This document shows positions 42,905-51,271 of a stretch of DNA of 64,000 bases, piece after piece. The notes under the pieces were generated by a model. That model ran no database searches. It was not told the DNA's origin and saw only the letters and a program-made list of their open reading frames with translations. Each line of letters begins with the position of its first letter. Within the stretch, counting starts at the first letter, position 1. Position numbers and translations under genes: made by a program. Source of the DNA: Oceanospirillum sp048268485 (GTDB lineage Bacteria > Pseudomonadota > Gammaproteobacteria > Pseudomonadales > Halomonadaceae); the NCBI GenBank assembly GCA_048268485.1, contig JBLWVL010000015.1, positions 13,771 through 77,770 of the forward strand, read 5' to 3'.

Positions 42905-44796
42905 TACAGGTCATTCCCTTCTTCGGCCCGATGGCCTTTCTGATTCCGGTATTGAAAAAGAGGCAGGCAGACACATATCTCTGCCCCCTGATTATTACGG
43001 GCATCAATCTCGCCGTTATGCTCCATCAGGATGCCATAAACAATAGAAAGCCCCAGCCCCATACCTTCACCAACCTCCTTGGTAGTAAAGAAGGGGTCAA
43101 AAATTGACTCCAGAACCTGATCGTCAAAGCCTGGCCCATTATCATGAATAATAACCTCCGCATTATCGTCCACTGCCCTCAGGCGAATGACTATGCGTTT
43201 GTCAGGGTTATCAGAACTGTGCAGAGCCTGAATACCGTTACTGAGTAGATTGACAAATACCTGTTCCAGCCGCACCGGATCACCGGCTACAATCAGTTGA
43301 GGATCCCCCTCTACCACAAGACCGATCTCAACCTGATCTCTCTGACTCAGATGATCGACCAGCAGCAGTGCATTCTCAACGCACTGCTGCAGGTGAACCT
43401 CCTCTCTGCGCTTCTGGCTCTTACGGGCAAAGGTTTTCAGATGGTTGATGATCTCCCCCATCCGGCTGGTGAGGGCAAAAATACGACTGAAATTTTCTCC
43501 GGCAGCAACATAGTGTTGCCGGGCTACCAGCTTTTCACCATTTCTGGCATAGGTCTGGATGGCCGATAGAGGTTGATTGAGTTCATGGGTGATACCCGCC
43601 GACATCTGCCCCAACGCGGCTAACTTACTGCTTTGAATCAGGTCATCCTGAGCCTGACGTAATGCTTCATGGGCCTTCTGGCGCTGCTTAATCTCATGGG
43701 TTAATTGCAGGTTACTTTCGGAAAGCTCCTTTGTGCGTGCTTCAACCCGCTGCTCCAGTAAATCATGGGCCTCTCTCAGCCGGTCCGCCACACGCTTACG
43801 CTTCATCAGCATATAGGCCAGTAAGCCCACAAGGCTGGAGAGCAACAAGCCCAGAAAAAAAGCATTAATAGCCGCTTCCCGGGCATCCAAAGCACTGGCC
43901 ATAATATGCAGTTTCCAGGGACTGTTAGGCAGCGCCTGCGTCAGCCAAAGATAGTGTTTACCCAGGCGAGGGCTGTCAACGATCCGGATCAGACGATAAT
44001 CCTGAACCTCATGATTCCGCCGGATCGGTAACGACTTTATCGGATAATCCAGATATTTTCGATCAGCCCTCAGGCTTTCTCTTTGCTCAGGTGTCAGATT
44101 AGAGAGCGCATTAAAACGCCAGTCCGCCTCGGTACTACTGAAAATAATATCGTTAGCATCGGTAAGAAATACTTTCTCTGCCCCCTGCTCCGCCCAGAGC
44201 TTTTCCAGAGGCCGCATGCTGACCTTTAGCACAACCACACCGGCAACTTCATCATTCAGATACACCGGATGTGACAGAAACAGGCCAGGTATTTTAGTGG
44301 TCACACCGATGGCAAAAAAGATACTTGGCCGACCCGCCAGTGCATTAAGAAAATAGGGACGATAACTATAGTTCACCCCCAGATAACTGGTTTTCTCTTT
44401 CCAGTTACTGGTGGCGATGGTAGTACCCTCGGTGTTCATCAGATAGATGTTGAGTGCATCAGTACCCTCACTGAGGGATTCCAGATGAGCATTCAGCGCC
44501 TGCCCCTTCATCTTAAGTTCCGAGTCATACAAGAACTCCAGCACCTGGTCATCCTTCGATAACATCAGGGGCAGATAGGCATGACGCTTCAGTTCACTCA
44601 GTACCACTTTTTTGTAGAGATTAAGCTTAAAGTGACTTTCCTGCTCTAACTGAGCCAGGGTGTTGCGGTAAGAATAGTGACTCACGGCAGCTGTCAGTAA
44701 CAAACAGCTGACCACCAAAAATATAATCGCAACAGGATAGGAAATAAGACGCGTCCGGCCAGCGGACACAACCGGATCATTCAAAGTCAGCCCCAA
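42904..44796 (-). CDS. DctB-like sensor histidine kinase
   Basis: The 630-residue membrane kinase has two helices (about 18-40 and 310-330) around a double-Cache-type periplasmic sensor, a coiled coil, then HisKA with the H-box AGITHELNQPLSAIQ and an HATPase domain (NLLSNGIQAL, HDNGPGF, GMGLGLSIVYGI). The type senses C4-dicarboxylates in DctB; the ligand here may differ since a TAXI transporter is adjacent. Confidence 0.92.
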   Translation of the reverse strand: MGLTLNDPVVSAGRTRLISYPVAIIFLVVSCLLLTAAVSHYSYRNTLAQLEQESHFKLNLYKKVVLSELKRHAYLPLMLSKDDQVLEFLYDSELKMKGQALNAHLESLSEGTDALNIYLMNTEGTTIATSNWKEKTSYLGVNYSYRPYFLNALAGRPSIFFAIGVTTKIPGLFLSHPVYLNDEVAGVVVLKVSMRPLEKLWAEQGAEKVFLTDANDIIFSSTEADWRFNALSNLTPEQRESLRADRKYLDYPIKSLPIRRNHEVQDYRLIRIVDSPRLGKHYLWLTQALPNSPWKLHIMASALDAREAAINAFFLGLLLSSLVGLLAYMLMKRKRVADRLREAHDLLEQRVEARTKELSESNLQLTHEIKQRQKAHEALRQAQDDLIQSSKLAALGQMSAGITHELNQPLSAIQTYARNGEKLVARQHYVAAGENFSRIFALTSRMGEIINHLKTFARKSQKRREEVHLQQCVENALLLVDHLSQRDQVEIGLVVEGDPQLIVAGDPVRLEQVFVNLLSNGIQALHSSDNPDKRIVIRLRAVDDNAEVIIHDNGPGFDDQVLESIFDPFFTTKEVGEGMGLGLSIVYGILMEHNGEIDARNNQGAEICVCLPLFQYRNQKGHRAEEGNDL

Positions 44797-44880
44797 ATAA
44801 ATCTCATATAAAATACTGAAATAGCTGTTCAGAAAAAACAGTGATAAAGGCCGAGCATATCAAAATGTCCGGCCTCTCAG

Positions 44881-44909
44881 AAAAAAGAAAAGCGGCCAAC
44901 TGACCGCTT
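44881..44909 (-). terminator. Terminator after the TRAP permease gene
   Basis: AAGCGG/CCGCTT stem directly after the stop codon, followed on the minus strand by TTTTCTTTTTT. It separates the transporter operon from the dctBD-like genes. Confidence 0.7.
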
Positions 44910-44916
44910 CCTGACT

Positions 44917-47115
44917 TTAAGCCGCTTCCGCACTGACAACCCGGTGAGGATTAACCGGCTCTGCCCGGCGACTCAGTACAAAGAGCAGCAACAGAATGGC
45001 AAAGCCCGCCAGCTGAGCAACCAGTCCCAGATCCGGCCACAGCATAAGACCTGCAGCAGGCACCAGCAATATTCTCTGCCAAAGCTGAAGTGGACCTTCA
45101 AGGTGATTCTCAAAGAAGCCTGCTAATGCGTACATCCCTAGGCAAGCAAAGATAAAAATCTGCAACACTTCCGGCAATGTCCCACCAATTAAAGGTGTAT
45201 AGGCGAACAGCAGCGGCACCACATACAGAGCCTTAGCAAAGCGCCAGGCCATAAACCCTGTGCGCATCGGATTTGCCCGGGCAACAGCTGCTGCCGCAAA
45301 GGCAGCCAGGCAAACCGGAGGCGTGACGTTACTGTCCTGGGACAACCAGAAAATAATCATATGGGCCGAGATCAGACTGATCGTCAGAGTTTCTGCGGAC
45401 AATCCCTGCTCAATCACCATATCCAGAGAATCAGAGGGTAAAGTTGAGATCACCTGCTGTGCCTGTGCCAGGGTTAAGCCCTGCGGTAAGGCCTCGGCAA
45501 GACTCGGCAGGCTCAGAGTAATCATAGCACTTGCCATACCTTCAACCTGACCACTCATCAGATAATCGATCAGATGAGACTCATTCATCAGGCTGTAAAG
45601 CGCAGGAGCAGAGAGCGTACCCAGTACAATATAAGACGCCGTCACCGGAAGCCCCATACCCACAATCAGAGAGGCCAGAGCAACCAGTACCAGACTGATT
45701 AGCAGACTACCGCCACTCCACTGGCTGATCATCAGAGAGAAAGTATTACCCACACCCGTCGTGGTAACCACATTGATCACCAGACCCACCGCAATCAGCA
45801 GAACCGCCGTCGGAATCATGTTGTAAGTCCCCTGCACCATGGACCCGGCAATATCCCGGAGCCCCATGGGCTTAGGCGACAACCAGGAAGCGATAACGAC
45901 ACTCAGAATACTGAAGCCTGCTGCATAGGTTGGTGTAAAGCCGTAGATTAAAAGCGCCACCAGTACAACGATAGGTACCAAAGAGTGCCAGCCACGTTTC
46001 AGAATATCCAGCGCCCGTGGCGTTTCCTCTTCCACAACCTGAATATTCAGGCGCTTGGCTTCGATCCGCACAAAGAAAGCCACCGACAGGAAATAGATCA
46101 TCGCCGGAAGAAAGGCCAGCGTAATAATTTCCAGATACGGCACCTGTGTATAAGACGCCATAATAAAGGCACCAGCCCCCATCACCGGAGGCATGAGCTG
46201 ACCACCGGTTGAAGCCGCTGCCTCGATACCACCGGCATACACCGGGCGGAAACCAGCCCGTTTCATCATAGGAATGGTGATCACACCGGTGGAAACGGTA
46301 TTCGCCACTGCAGAGCCTGAGATCGACCCCATCAGAGATGACCCCACAACAGCGACAAGACCTGGCCCACCAATCATACGACCTGCCACACAGCGCGCCA
46401 GCTCAATAATAAATTCTCCGGCACCAGAGCGAACCAGAAAGGCGCCAAACAGGATAAACATATACACATAGGTGGAGCTGATACGGGCGATGGAACCGAA
46501 CATCCCTTCGTTCGAGAAATAACTCCGGAACAGCAACGTTTCTGTGGTCAGCCCCGGAAAATGGAACACACCGGTCAGATATTTACCCCACCAGGCCACA
46601 TAAGAGAGAGCAATCAGGATCATCACAGGAATAACCCAGCCGCTGGTACGGCGGGCAAACTCAACCACAAGAATCACCGCTACAATAGAAGCCAGCCAAT
46701 CCGTGCTAATAAAGGTAACGCCACGGGCGTAAAGGGCCGATTCTCCCAACATCAGATAAGCCACAACGACAAGGCTTAAGCCCCCCAGAAGAATGTTAAT
46801 GCTCCAATGGAAGGTTTTGGTTGTGCCTGTTTTATCCTTACCTGTCCGGTAAAGCAGCGCACAAAGGAAACCAAACATGCCGAAGTGCATGACTGATAAC
46901 CACAGCTCAGACATATTACCCAAAGTGTTGAAGTAGATATGGCTTAACGCGACAAAAATACAGAAAACAAATGTGAACTTACCAAACCAACCCTGGGTTT
47001 CCGGCTCAGGAACCGCTGATTCCGGGTCTGAAGATAAATGAGCATCCAGCTCTTCAGGCGTAGGCGTATCCTGAGGCTCCCGGTCAGCCCTATGACTTAA
47101 TGACTGTTGATTCAT
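44917..47115 (-). CDS. TRAP transporter fused permease (4TM/12TM, TAXI type)
   Basis: The 732-residue inner-membrane protein combines the small DctQ-like and large DctM-like subunits in one chain, as in TAXI systems. Many hydrophobic helices are visible, with conserved GGLSLVVVAYLMLGESALYA and TGVITIPMMKRAGFRPVYAG. It imports an organic acid or amino acid with sodium, with the receptor encoded just upstream. The start follows a 236-base gap with a hairpin. Confidence 0.9.
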   Translation of the reverse strand: MNQQSLSHRADREPQDTPTPEELDAHLSSDPESAVPEPETQGWFGKFTFVFCIFVALSHIYFNTLGNMSELWLSVMHFGMFGFLCALLYRTGKDKTGTTKTFHWSINILLGGLSLVVVAYLMLGESALYARGVTFISTDWLASIVAVILVVEFARRTSGWVIPVMILIALSYVAWWGKYLTGVFHFPGLTTETLLFRSYFSNEGMFGSIARISSTYVYMFILFGAFLVRSGAGEFIIELARCVAGRMIGGPGLVAVVGSSLMGSISGSAVANTVSTGVITIPMMKRAGFRPVYAGGIEAAASTGGQLMPPVMGAGAFIMASYTQVPYLEIITLAFLPAMIYFLSVAFFVRIEAKRLNIQVVEEETPRALDILKRGWHSLVPIVVLVALLIYGFTPTYAAGFSILSVVIASWLSPKPMGLRDIAGSMVQGTYNMIPTAVLLIAVGLVINVVTTTGVGNTFSLMISQWSGGSLLISLVLVALASLIVGMGLPVTASYIVLGTLSAPALYSLMNESHLIDYLMSGQVEGMASAMITLSLPSLAEALPQGLTLAQAQQVISTLPSDSLDMVIEQGLSAETLTISLISAHMIIFWLSQDSNVTPPVCLAAFAAAAVARANPMRTGFMAWRFAKALYVVPLLFAYTPLIGGTLPEVLQIFIFACLGMYALAGFFENHLEGPLQLWQRILLVPAAGLMLWPDLGLVAQLAGFAILLLLFVLSRRAEPVNPHRVVSAEAA

Positions 47116-47256
47116 AAGAGGGTCCTTTTAAAACGCAGATTTGCGCAAAAGCAGCTGGTCACCTGAAAAAACGACAGGCAACCAGCGAGACGTAAAGAAA
47201 ACAAAAAAGGGCAAGGCCCTAATTAAGCAAGACTGCCCGTACCCGAGTGATGCCAT

Positions 47257-47287
47257 GCCGGCAACCGTGTGAGCTACGGGAGCCGGC
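47257..47287 (-). other. Hairpin between the TAXI receptor and permease genes
   Basis: Outer GCCGGC/GCCGGC stem, an AA/GA internal loop, inner CCGT/ACGG stem and a 7-base loop. It lies in the 236-base gap after the receptor stop codon. Such hairpins often stop 3' decay so that the binding protein is made in excess over the permease; that role is inferred. Also possible is a partial terminator. Confidence 0.5.
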
Positions 47288-47351
47288 GCTGCTCAGGCAA
47301 CGGTGCAGTGACACCCTGCTAAATATTCAGATCGGCCCTGCCCTGAAAAGG

Positions 47352-48407
47352 TTAAAGCAAGGCGTCCGGAATCTTGACACCCTGCTCACGGTAGTAACGC
47401 AGAGCACCAGGGTGCAGTGGAACCGGAAGGCCGTTGATCGACGTTTGCAGTGACATTTCGGATGTGGCTTTATGAATATTTTTCAGGAAACCTAAGTTTT
47501 CATAAATCGCTTTTGTCAGCTGATAAACATCCTCTTCACTCACGTCATCGCGCACCGCCAGGAAGTTAGACTGAGCCATCGACTGAACAGGCTGAGACTG
47601 ATTCGGGTAGGTATTTGCAGGAATGGTGTACGGCACCCAAAGCGGGAACTTGGCATTTACCTTGGCTAACTGATCTTCCGTCACACCCAGCAGAGAAACC
47701 TCTGTATTGGTATCAGCCATCGCACGGGTCACGGCTGAAACCGGCATACCGCCCGAGGTGTTCATACCTTCAATTTTACGGTTGCTGAAGGCATCCGCAG
47801 AAGCGCCATACCCCAAAAACGCCAGATCAAACATCTCGTCCGGATTGATACCCAGCTGGCCAAAGATATACCGGTTGGCACCTTCTGTGCCTGAGTTACG
47901 CTTACCGATAGAAAAGCTCGCACCCTGCAAATTCTTCAGATCATCCAAAGTGCCGGTTTTTACTTTATCTTTGGTAACCAGAAAATGTTCAACCTGAGGC
48001 CACAACATGGTTACCGAACGCAGGTATTTCTGAGGCCCTGCATTCGTCAGAGGACCTTCACCATTTTTTGCCCAACTGCCATACAGACCCATCAGAATGG
48101 CAAACTGCGCCTGATTTTCACGCAATAACTTAACATTTTCACCGGAACCGGCAGAGCTGATAGCCGACAGGGAGATCTTGTGGGTAGGCTCCAGCTTCAC
48201 CTTAGTCAGGGTGCTGACCGCCACACCGACAGGATAGTAGGTGCCACCAGTCGTCGCTGTCGCAAAAATGTAAGACTTACTTTCCTGCGCCTGAACGCCC
48301 GCTGTGAACACAGAAGCGGTCAGTGCCGCAGCCATCGCAGTGGTTTTAACAAACGTGCTTTTAAAAATAGAACTTTTCAAAACAGTACCTTGCATCAAAT
48401 GTTTCAT
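47352..48407 (-). CDS. TAXI-family TRAP solute receptor
   Basis: The 351-residue periplasmic binding protein has a signal peptide at about 1-40 ending near VQAQE. The mature part shows FATATTGGTYYPVGVAVSTL and KLLRENQAQFAILMG, typical of the TAXI family, which includes 2-oxoglutarate and glutamate receptors. It is the first gene of the TRAP operon and lies behind a sigma-54 promoter. AAGGA sits about 10 bases before the ATG. Confidence 0.9.
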   Translation of the reverse strand: MKHLMQGTVLKSSIFKSTFVKTTAMAAALTASVFTAGVQAQESKSYIFATATTGGTYYPVGVAVSTLTKVKLEPTHKISLSAISSAGSGENVKLLRENQAQFAILMGLYGSWAKNGEGPLTNAGPQKYLRSVTMLWPQVEHFLVTKDKVKTGTLDDLKNLQGASFSIGKRNSGTEGANRYIFGQLGINPDEMFDLAFLGYGASADAFSNRKIEGMNTSGGMPVSAVTRAMADTNTEVSLLGVTEDQLAKVNAKFPLWVPYTIPANTYPNQSQPVQSMAQSNFLAVRDDVSEEDVYQLTKAIYENLGFLKNIHKATSEMSLQTSINGLPVPLHPGALRYYREQGVKIPDALL

Positions 48408-48483
48408 TGTTATGTATTCCTTATCTTTTTTATTTTTGTCTTACCTGATTCCGATAAAAAGGAACCTGTGCAGCGATAAGGAT

Positions 48484-48499
48484 TGCAAGGCATGGGCCA
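48484..48499 (-). promoter_or_regulatory. Sigma-54 promoter of the TAXI transporter operon
   Basis: On the minus strand TGGCCCATGCCTTGCA matches TGGCAC-N5-TTGCA with one mismatch, GG and GC ten bases apart. The start site would lie near 48473, about 66 bases before the receptor ATG. The adjacent DctD-like activator is the expected enhancer-binding protein. Confidence 0.8.
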
Positions 48500-48550
48500 A
48501 AAGCAAAAATCCTATAACATATTGATTTACAAGGGATAAAAAAGACAAAA

Positions 48551-48588
48551 AAATACCCGATCAGCAAGATTCTGCTGATCGGGTATTT
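48551..48588 (-). terminator. Terminator after the 159-residue hypothetical gene
   Basis: A 16-bp near-perfect stem (core CCCGATCAGCA/TGCTGATCGGG) around a 6-base loop, with T-rich sequence after it on the minus strand. It insulates the TAXI promoter from the gene upstream. Confidence 0.85.
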
Positions 48589-48629
48589 TAAATCGGCGAA
48601 ATGTCGCTCATCGGATTAAGGCAGATCAC

Positions 48630-49109
48630 TCAGTGCAGATACTCGCCTTCATTGTCACCCTCGTCCCCTTCCGGCCCTTCAGGATAAGTGATCACCCCCA
48701 TATTCTGGCAGTCACTGACCAGCTGACGGGTATACTCCATCACATTAAGCAGAAAGTGGCGAAATTGACTGAAAGAAACACCGGCCCGGGTATGCAAAGT
48801 ATCCATCATAATCAACTTAGGCAGCGCATCATCGGAAACTTCGACAAACACTTTCAGATGAGGAAAGGCCATATTGATTCGCCCCATCTCTATGGTCAGT
48901 GGCAGCAGTGCCGTGGGTCGAAGCTCCACTTCCGTCGTCAGTACCAGATGATCCGACTCAACAAAAATTCGGCTATCCAGAACACCATCCAGCTGTTGCA
49001 GATCGGTCAGATGTAAACCATCGCAATGTTCACAAATATAGTTAGTGGTTGAGCCTTCATTTAACCAGCGCTGAACCTGATCGCTGTCAGGTACAAATAG
49101 GGGTTCCAT
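48630..49109 (-). CDS. Conserved hypothetical protein, possibly YbjN-like
   Basis: The 159-residue soluble protein has no signal peptide or membrane helix. Near the N-terminus it has a CEHCDG motif, then a beta-rich middle and an acidic tail (EGPEGDEGDNEGE). The general layout, with a long helix late in the chain, recalls YbjN/type III chaperone-fold proteins, but I do not recognise it firmly. GAGG lies five bases before the ATG. It is a monocistronic unit with its own terminator. Function unknown. Confidence 0.7.
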   Translation of the reverse strand: MEPLFVPDSDQVQRWLNEGSTTNYICEHCDGLHLTDLQQLDGVLDSRIFVESDHLVLTTEVELRPTALLPLTIEMGRINMAFPHLKVFVEVSDDALPKLIMMDTLHTRAGVSFSQFRHFLLNVMEYTRQLVSDCQNMGVITYPEGPEGDEGDNEGEYLH

Positions 49110-49491
49110 AGTTGCCTCGATTAAGTCATCAAAACCGGTTCGGTCATCGGTATCATTATTGTGACCATTATAACGGGCTGCATCAGTGCCGACTAGGAAA
49201 CTCGCCGCTAAGTCATGATCATCACAGCATTTTTCTGATTTCCACCCGATACCCTCTGAATATGGTTTTTATGAACAAAATGGTTTTTAAGAAATAAAAA
49301 ACCTTTAAGTTCATAAACTTCTGCTTTGAAGCCCCCTTAATTAAGGTTTATTCCATGTTCAACTTGCCATGAACAGCCCCTGATGGGGCGCCGTCCGGCA
49401 AAACACCGGATAACAACCAAGTATTCATCGAATTATTAGATGCGTTAATTAAAAAAGAACCCCGATAAAAATAATCAACGAGGTCACCATC
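49110..49491 (+). promoter_or_regulatory. Leader and promoter region of tctCBA
   Basis: This 382-base gap holds several symmetric sites: TTTATGAAC/GTTCATAAA arms (49268-49276 and 49309-49317), a 12-base palindrome CCTTAATTAAGG (49335-49346), TGTTCA-N8-TGAACA (49356-49375), and two consecutive hairpins at 49376-49389 and 49394-49410 in the probable mRNA leader. The TGAAC half-sites may bind the CitB/DpiA-type regulator encoded downstream. No sigma-54 motif was seen. Confidence 0.5.
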
Positions 49492-50511
49492 ATGAAAACC
49501 AATCAATCATTCACCCGCCACTCCTTTTCCCGCAGAGTCTTGCTAAAAGTAGCTGCGGCTGCGGCTCTCACCGGAGCACTTTCTCTGCCTCTGTCGGTTA
49601 ATGCCGCACAGGCTCAGGTTGAGAGTATTCATTTTCTGGTGCCAGGTGGCGCTGGTGGTGGCTGGGATGGCACTGCACGCGGTACTGGTGAAGCACTGAA
49701 AAAATCCGGCCTGGTTAACAAGGTTTCCTTCCAGAACCTGTCCGGCGGCGGCGGCGGCAAAGCGATCGCTTACCTGATCGAAACCGCTGAGCAGCAAAAA
49801 GATACTCTGATGGTGAATTCCACACCTATTGTGATCCGCTCTCTGACCGGGGTTTTCCCACAGTCTTTCCGTGATCTGACCCCCGTAGCCGGTACGATTG
49901 CGGACTACGGAGCTTTGGTTGTGCGCAATGACAGCCCGTACAACCACTGGGATGACGTGATTGCGGATTACCGTAAAAGCCCTCGAAATGTAAAATTTGC
50001 CGGTGGCTCAACCCGTGGCAGCATGGATCACCTGGTACCTGCAGCTGCAATTAAAGAAGAAGGTTTTGATCCTCGCTCCCTGCGCTACATCGCCTACGAT
50101 GCTGGCGGTAAAGCGATGGCAGGTCTGCTGTCTGGTGAAGCAGATCTGCTGTCCACCGGTCTTGGCGAAGCGCTGGAAATGGCAAAAGCTGGCCAGGTTC
50201 GTATTTTGGCCACCACAGCACCAAAACGTACCCCTGATGCGCCAAACGTTCCGACTCTGAAAGAGATGGGTAACAACACCGTATTTGCCAACTGGCGCGG
50301 CTTTTTTGGGGCACCGGGTATAAGCGATGCCAAACGTAACGAACTGGCAAAAGTTCTGGGCGATATGTACAACACTGAGGCCTGGGAAGCCGTTCGCTCC
50401 CGTAACGGCTGGGTCAACGACTACAAACCAACCACCGAGTTTGTCACCTTTCTGGAAGCACAGGAAGAGCAGGTGGGCGGTCTGATGCGTGAACTGGGTT
50501 TTCTGAAGTAA
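49492..50511 (+). CDS. tctC: TctC tripartite tricarboxylate transporter receptor
   Basis: The 339-residue periplasmic binding protein of the Bug/TctC family has an N-terminal export signal SRRVLLKVAAAAALTGA, which fits a twin-arginine-like motif at Arg14-Arg15 with cleavage near NAAQA. The mature part has HFLVPGGAGGGWDGTARGTG typical of TctC. Substrates in the family are citrate and other carboxylates. GAGG precedes the ATG. Confidence 0.92.
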   Translation: MKTNQSFTRHSFSRRVLLKVAAAAALTGALSLPLSVNAAQAQVESIHFLVPGGAGGGWDGTARGTGEALKKSGLVNKVSFQNLSGGGGGKAIAYLIETAEQQKDTLMVNSTPIVIRSLTGVFPQSFRDLTPVAGTIADYGALVVRNDSPYNHWDDVIADYRKSPRNVKFAGGSTRGSMDHLVPAAAIKEEGFDPRSLRYIAYDAGGKAMAGLLSGEADLLSTGLGEALEMAKAGQVRILATTAPKRTPDAPNVPTLKEMGNNTVFANWRGFFGAPGISDAKRNELAKVLGDMYNTEAWEAVRSRNGWVNDYKPTTEFVTFLEAQEEQVGGLMRELGFLK

Positions 50512-50709
50512 GCCCAGCACTCCCTGAGTGAACACCGGTGGTAACCAAGCCTGGTCAGGCTTCCGATTACCACCGGTACCGCCATCGCATCTCAAACACA
50601 CCTCAGGTATTTCAGCCATTACGGCTGTAATAACCACCTCAGGTCTGTCTCTATCTGATTTGAATTCAATATCTTTTCCGGGGGCTTTTGTCTTCGGCTG
50701 GAGTTTGTC

Positions 50710-51267
50710 ATGTCTAATCCTCAGACACCTACACAACCTGCTTCAGGTGCAAACAAATCACCCCTAAGCCTGAATAAGGATCTGATCGGCGGCCTGATTT
50801 TTCTGGCACTGTCGATCGGCTATGGGCTATCAGCACAGCTGATCCCCTATTTCCCCGGTGATGAATATGAACCCTTTACAGCCCGCACCCTGCCTTATGT
50901 TCTGTCTGTTTTGGGTGCGGTGCTGTCTGCTTCCCTGATAATTAATGCTTGGCGAGAACAGCAAAAAACCACTCAGACACAGGCGGCTCCCAAACTAAAA
51001 CCAATCCAGGGCTACGACTGGTCCACAGTAGCAAAGCTACTGGGCATTATGGTGATCTACGCCATGGGGCTTAAGTGGATGGGCTTTGTTATCGCCACCA
51101 CCTTCTTCCTGTTCGCCGGCTTCTGGGTACTGGGTGAGCGACGCAAGAAGATCCTGTTCGGTGCGTCACTGCCTTTCGTTCTGGTGTTCTGGTTTGCACT
51201 GACACAACTGCTGGATATCTATCTGGCTCCGGGCCAGCTGTTTGCCCTGATCGGTTTCGGAGGTTAA
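50710..51267 (+). CDS. tctB: TctB small membrane subunit
   Basis: The 185-residue protein of the TctB family has four predicted helices; visible hydrophobic blocks include LIGGLIFLALSIGYGLSA, LLGIMVIYAMGLKWMGFVIA and PFVLVFWFALTQLLDIYL. It forms the small permease subunit with TctA. GGAG precedes the ATG, and TctA begins four bases after its stop codon. Confidence 0.9.
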   Translation: MSNPQTPTQPASGANKSPLSLNKDLIGGLIFLALSIGYGLSAQLIPYFPGDEYEPFTARTLPYVLSVLGAVLSASLIINAWREQQKTTQTQAAPKLKPIQGYDWSTVAKLLGIMVIYAMGLKWMGFVIATTFFLFAGFWVLGERRKKILFGASLPFVLVFWFALTQLLDIYLAPGQLFALIGFGG

Positions 51268-51271
51268 TCCC

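Noticed and set aside
50008..50736. 242-residue open frame opposite tctC
   Set aside because: It runs antisense through tctC and its downstream gap; tctC has signal peptide, family motifs and a ribosome site, this frame has none.
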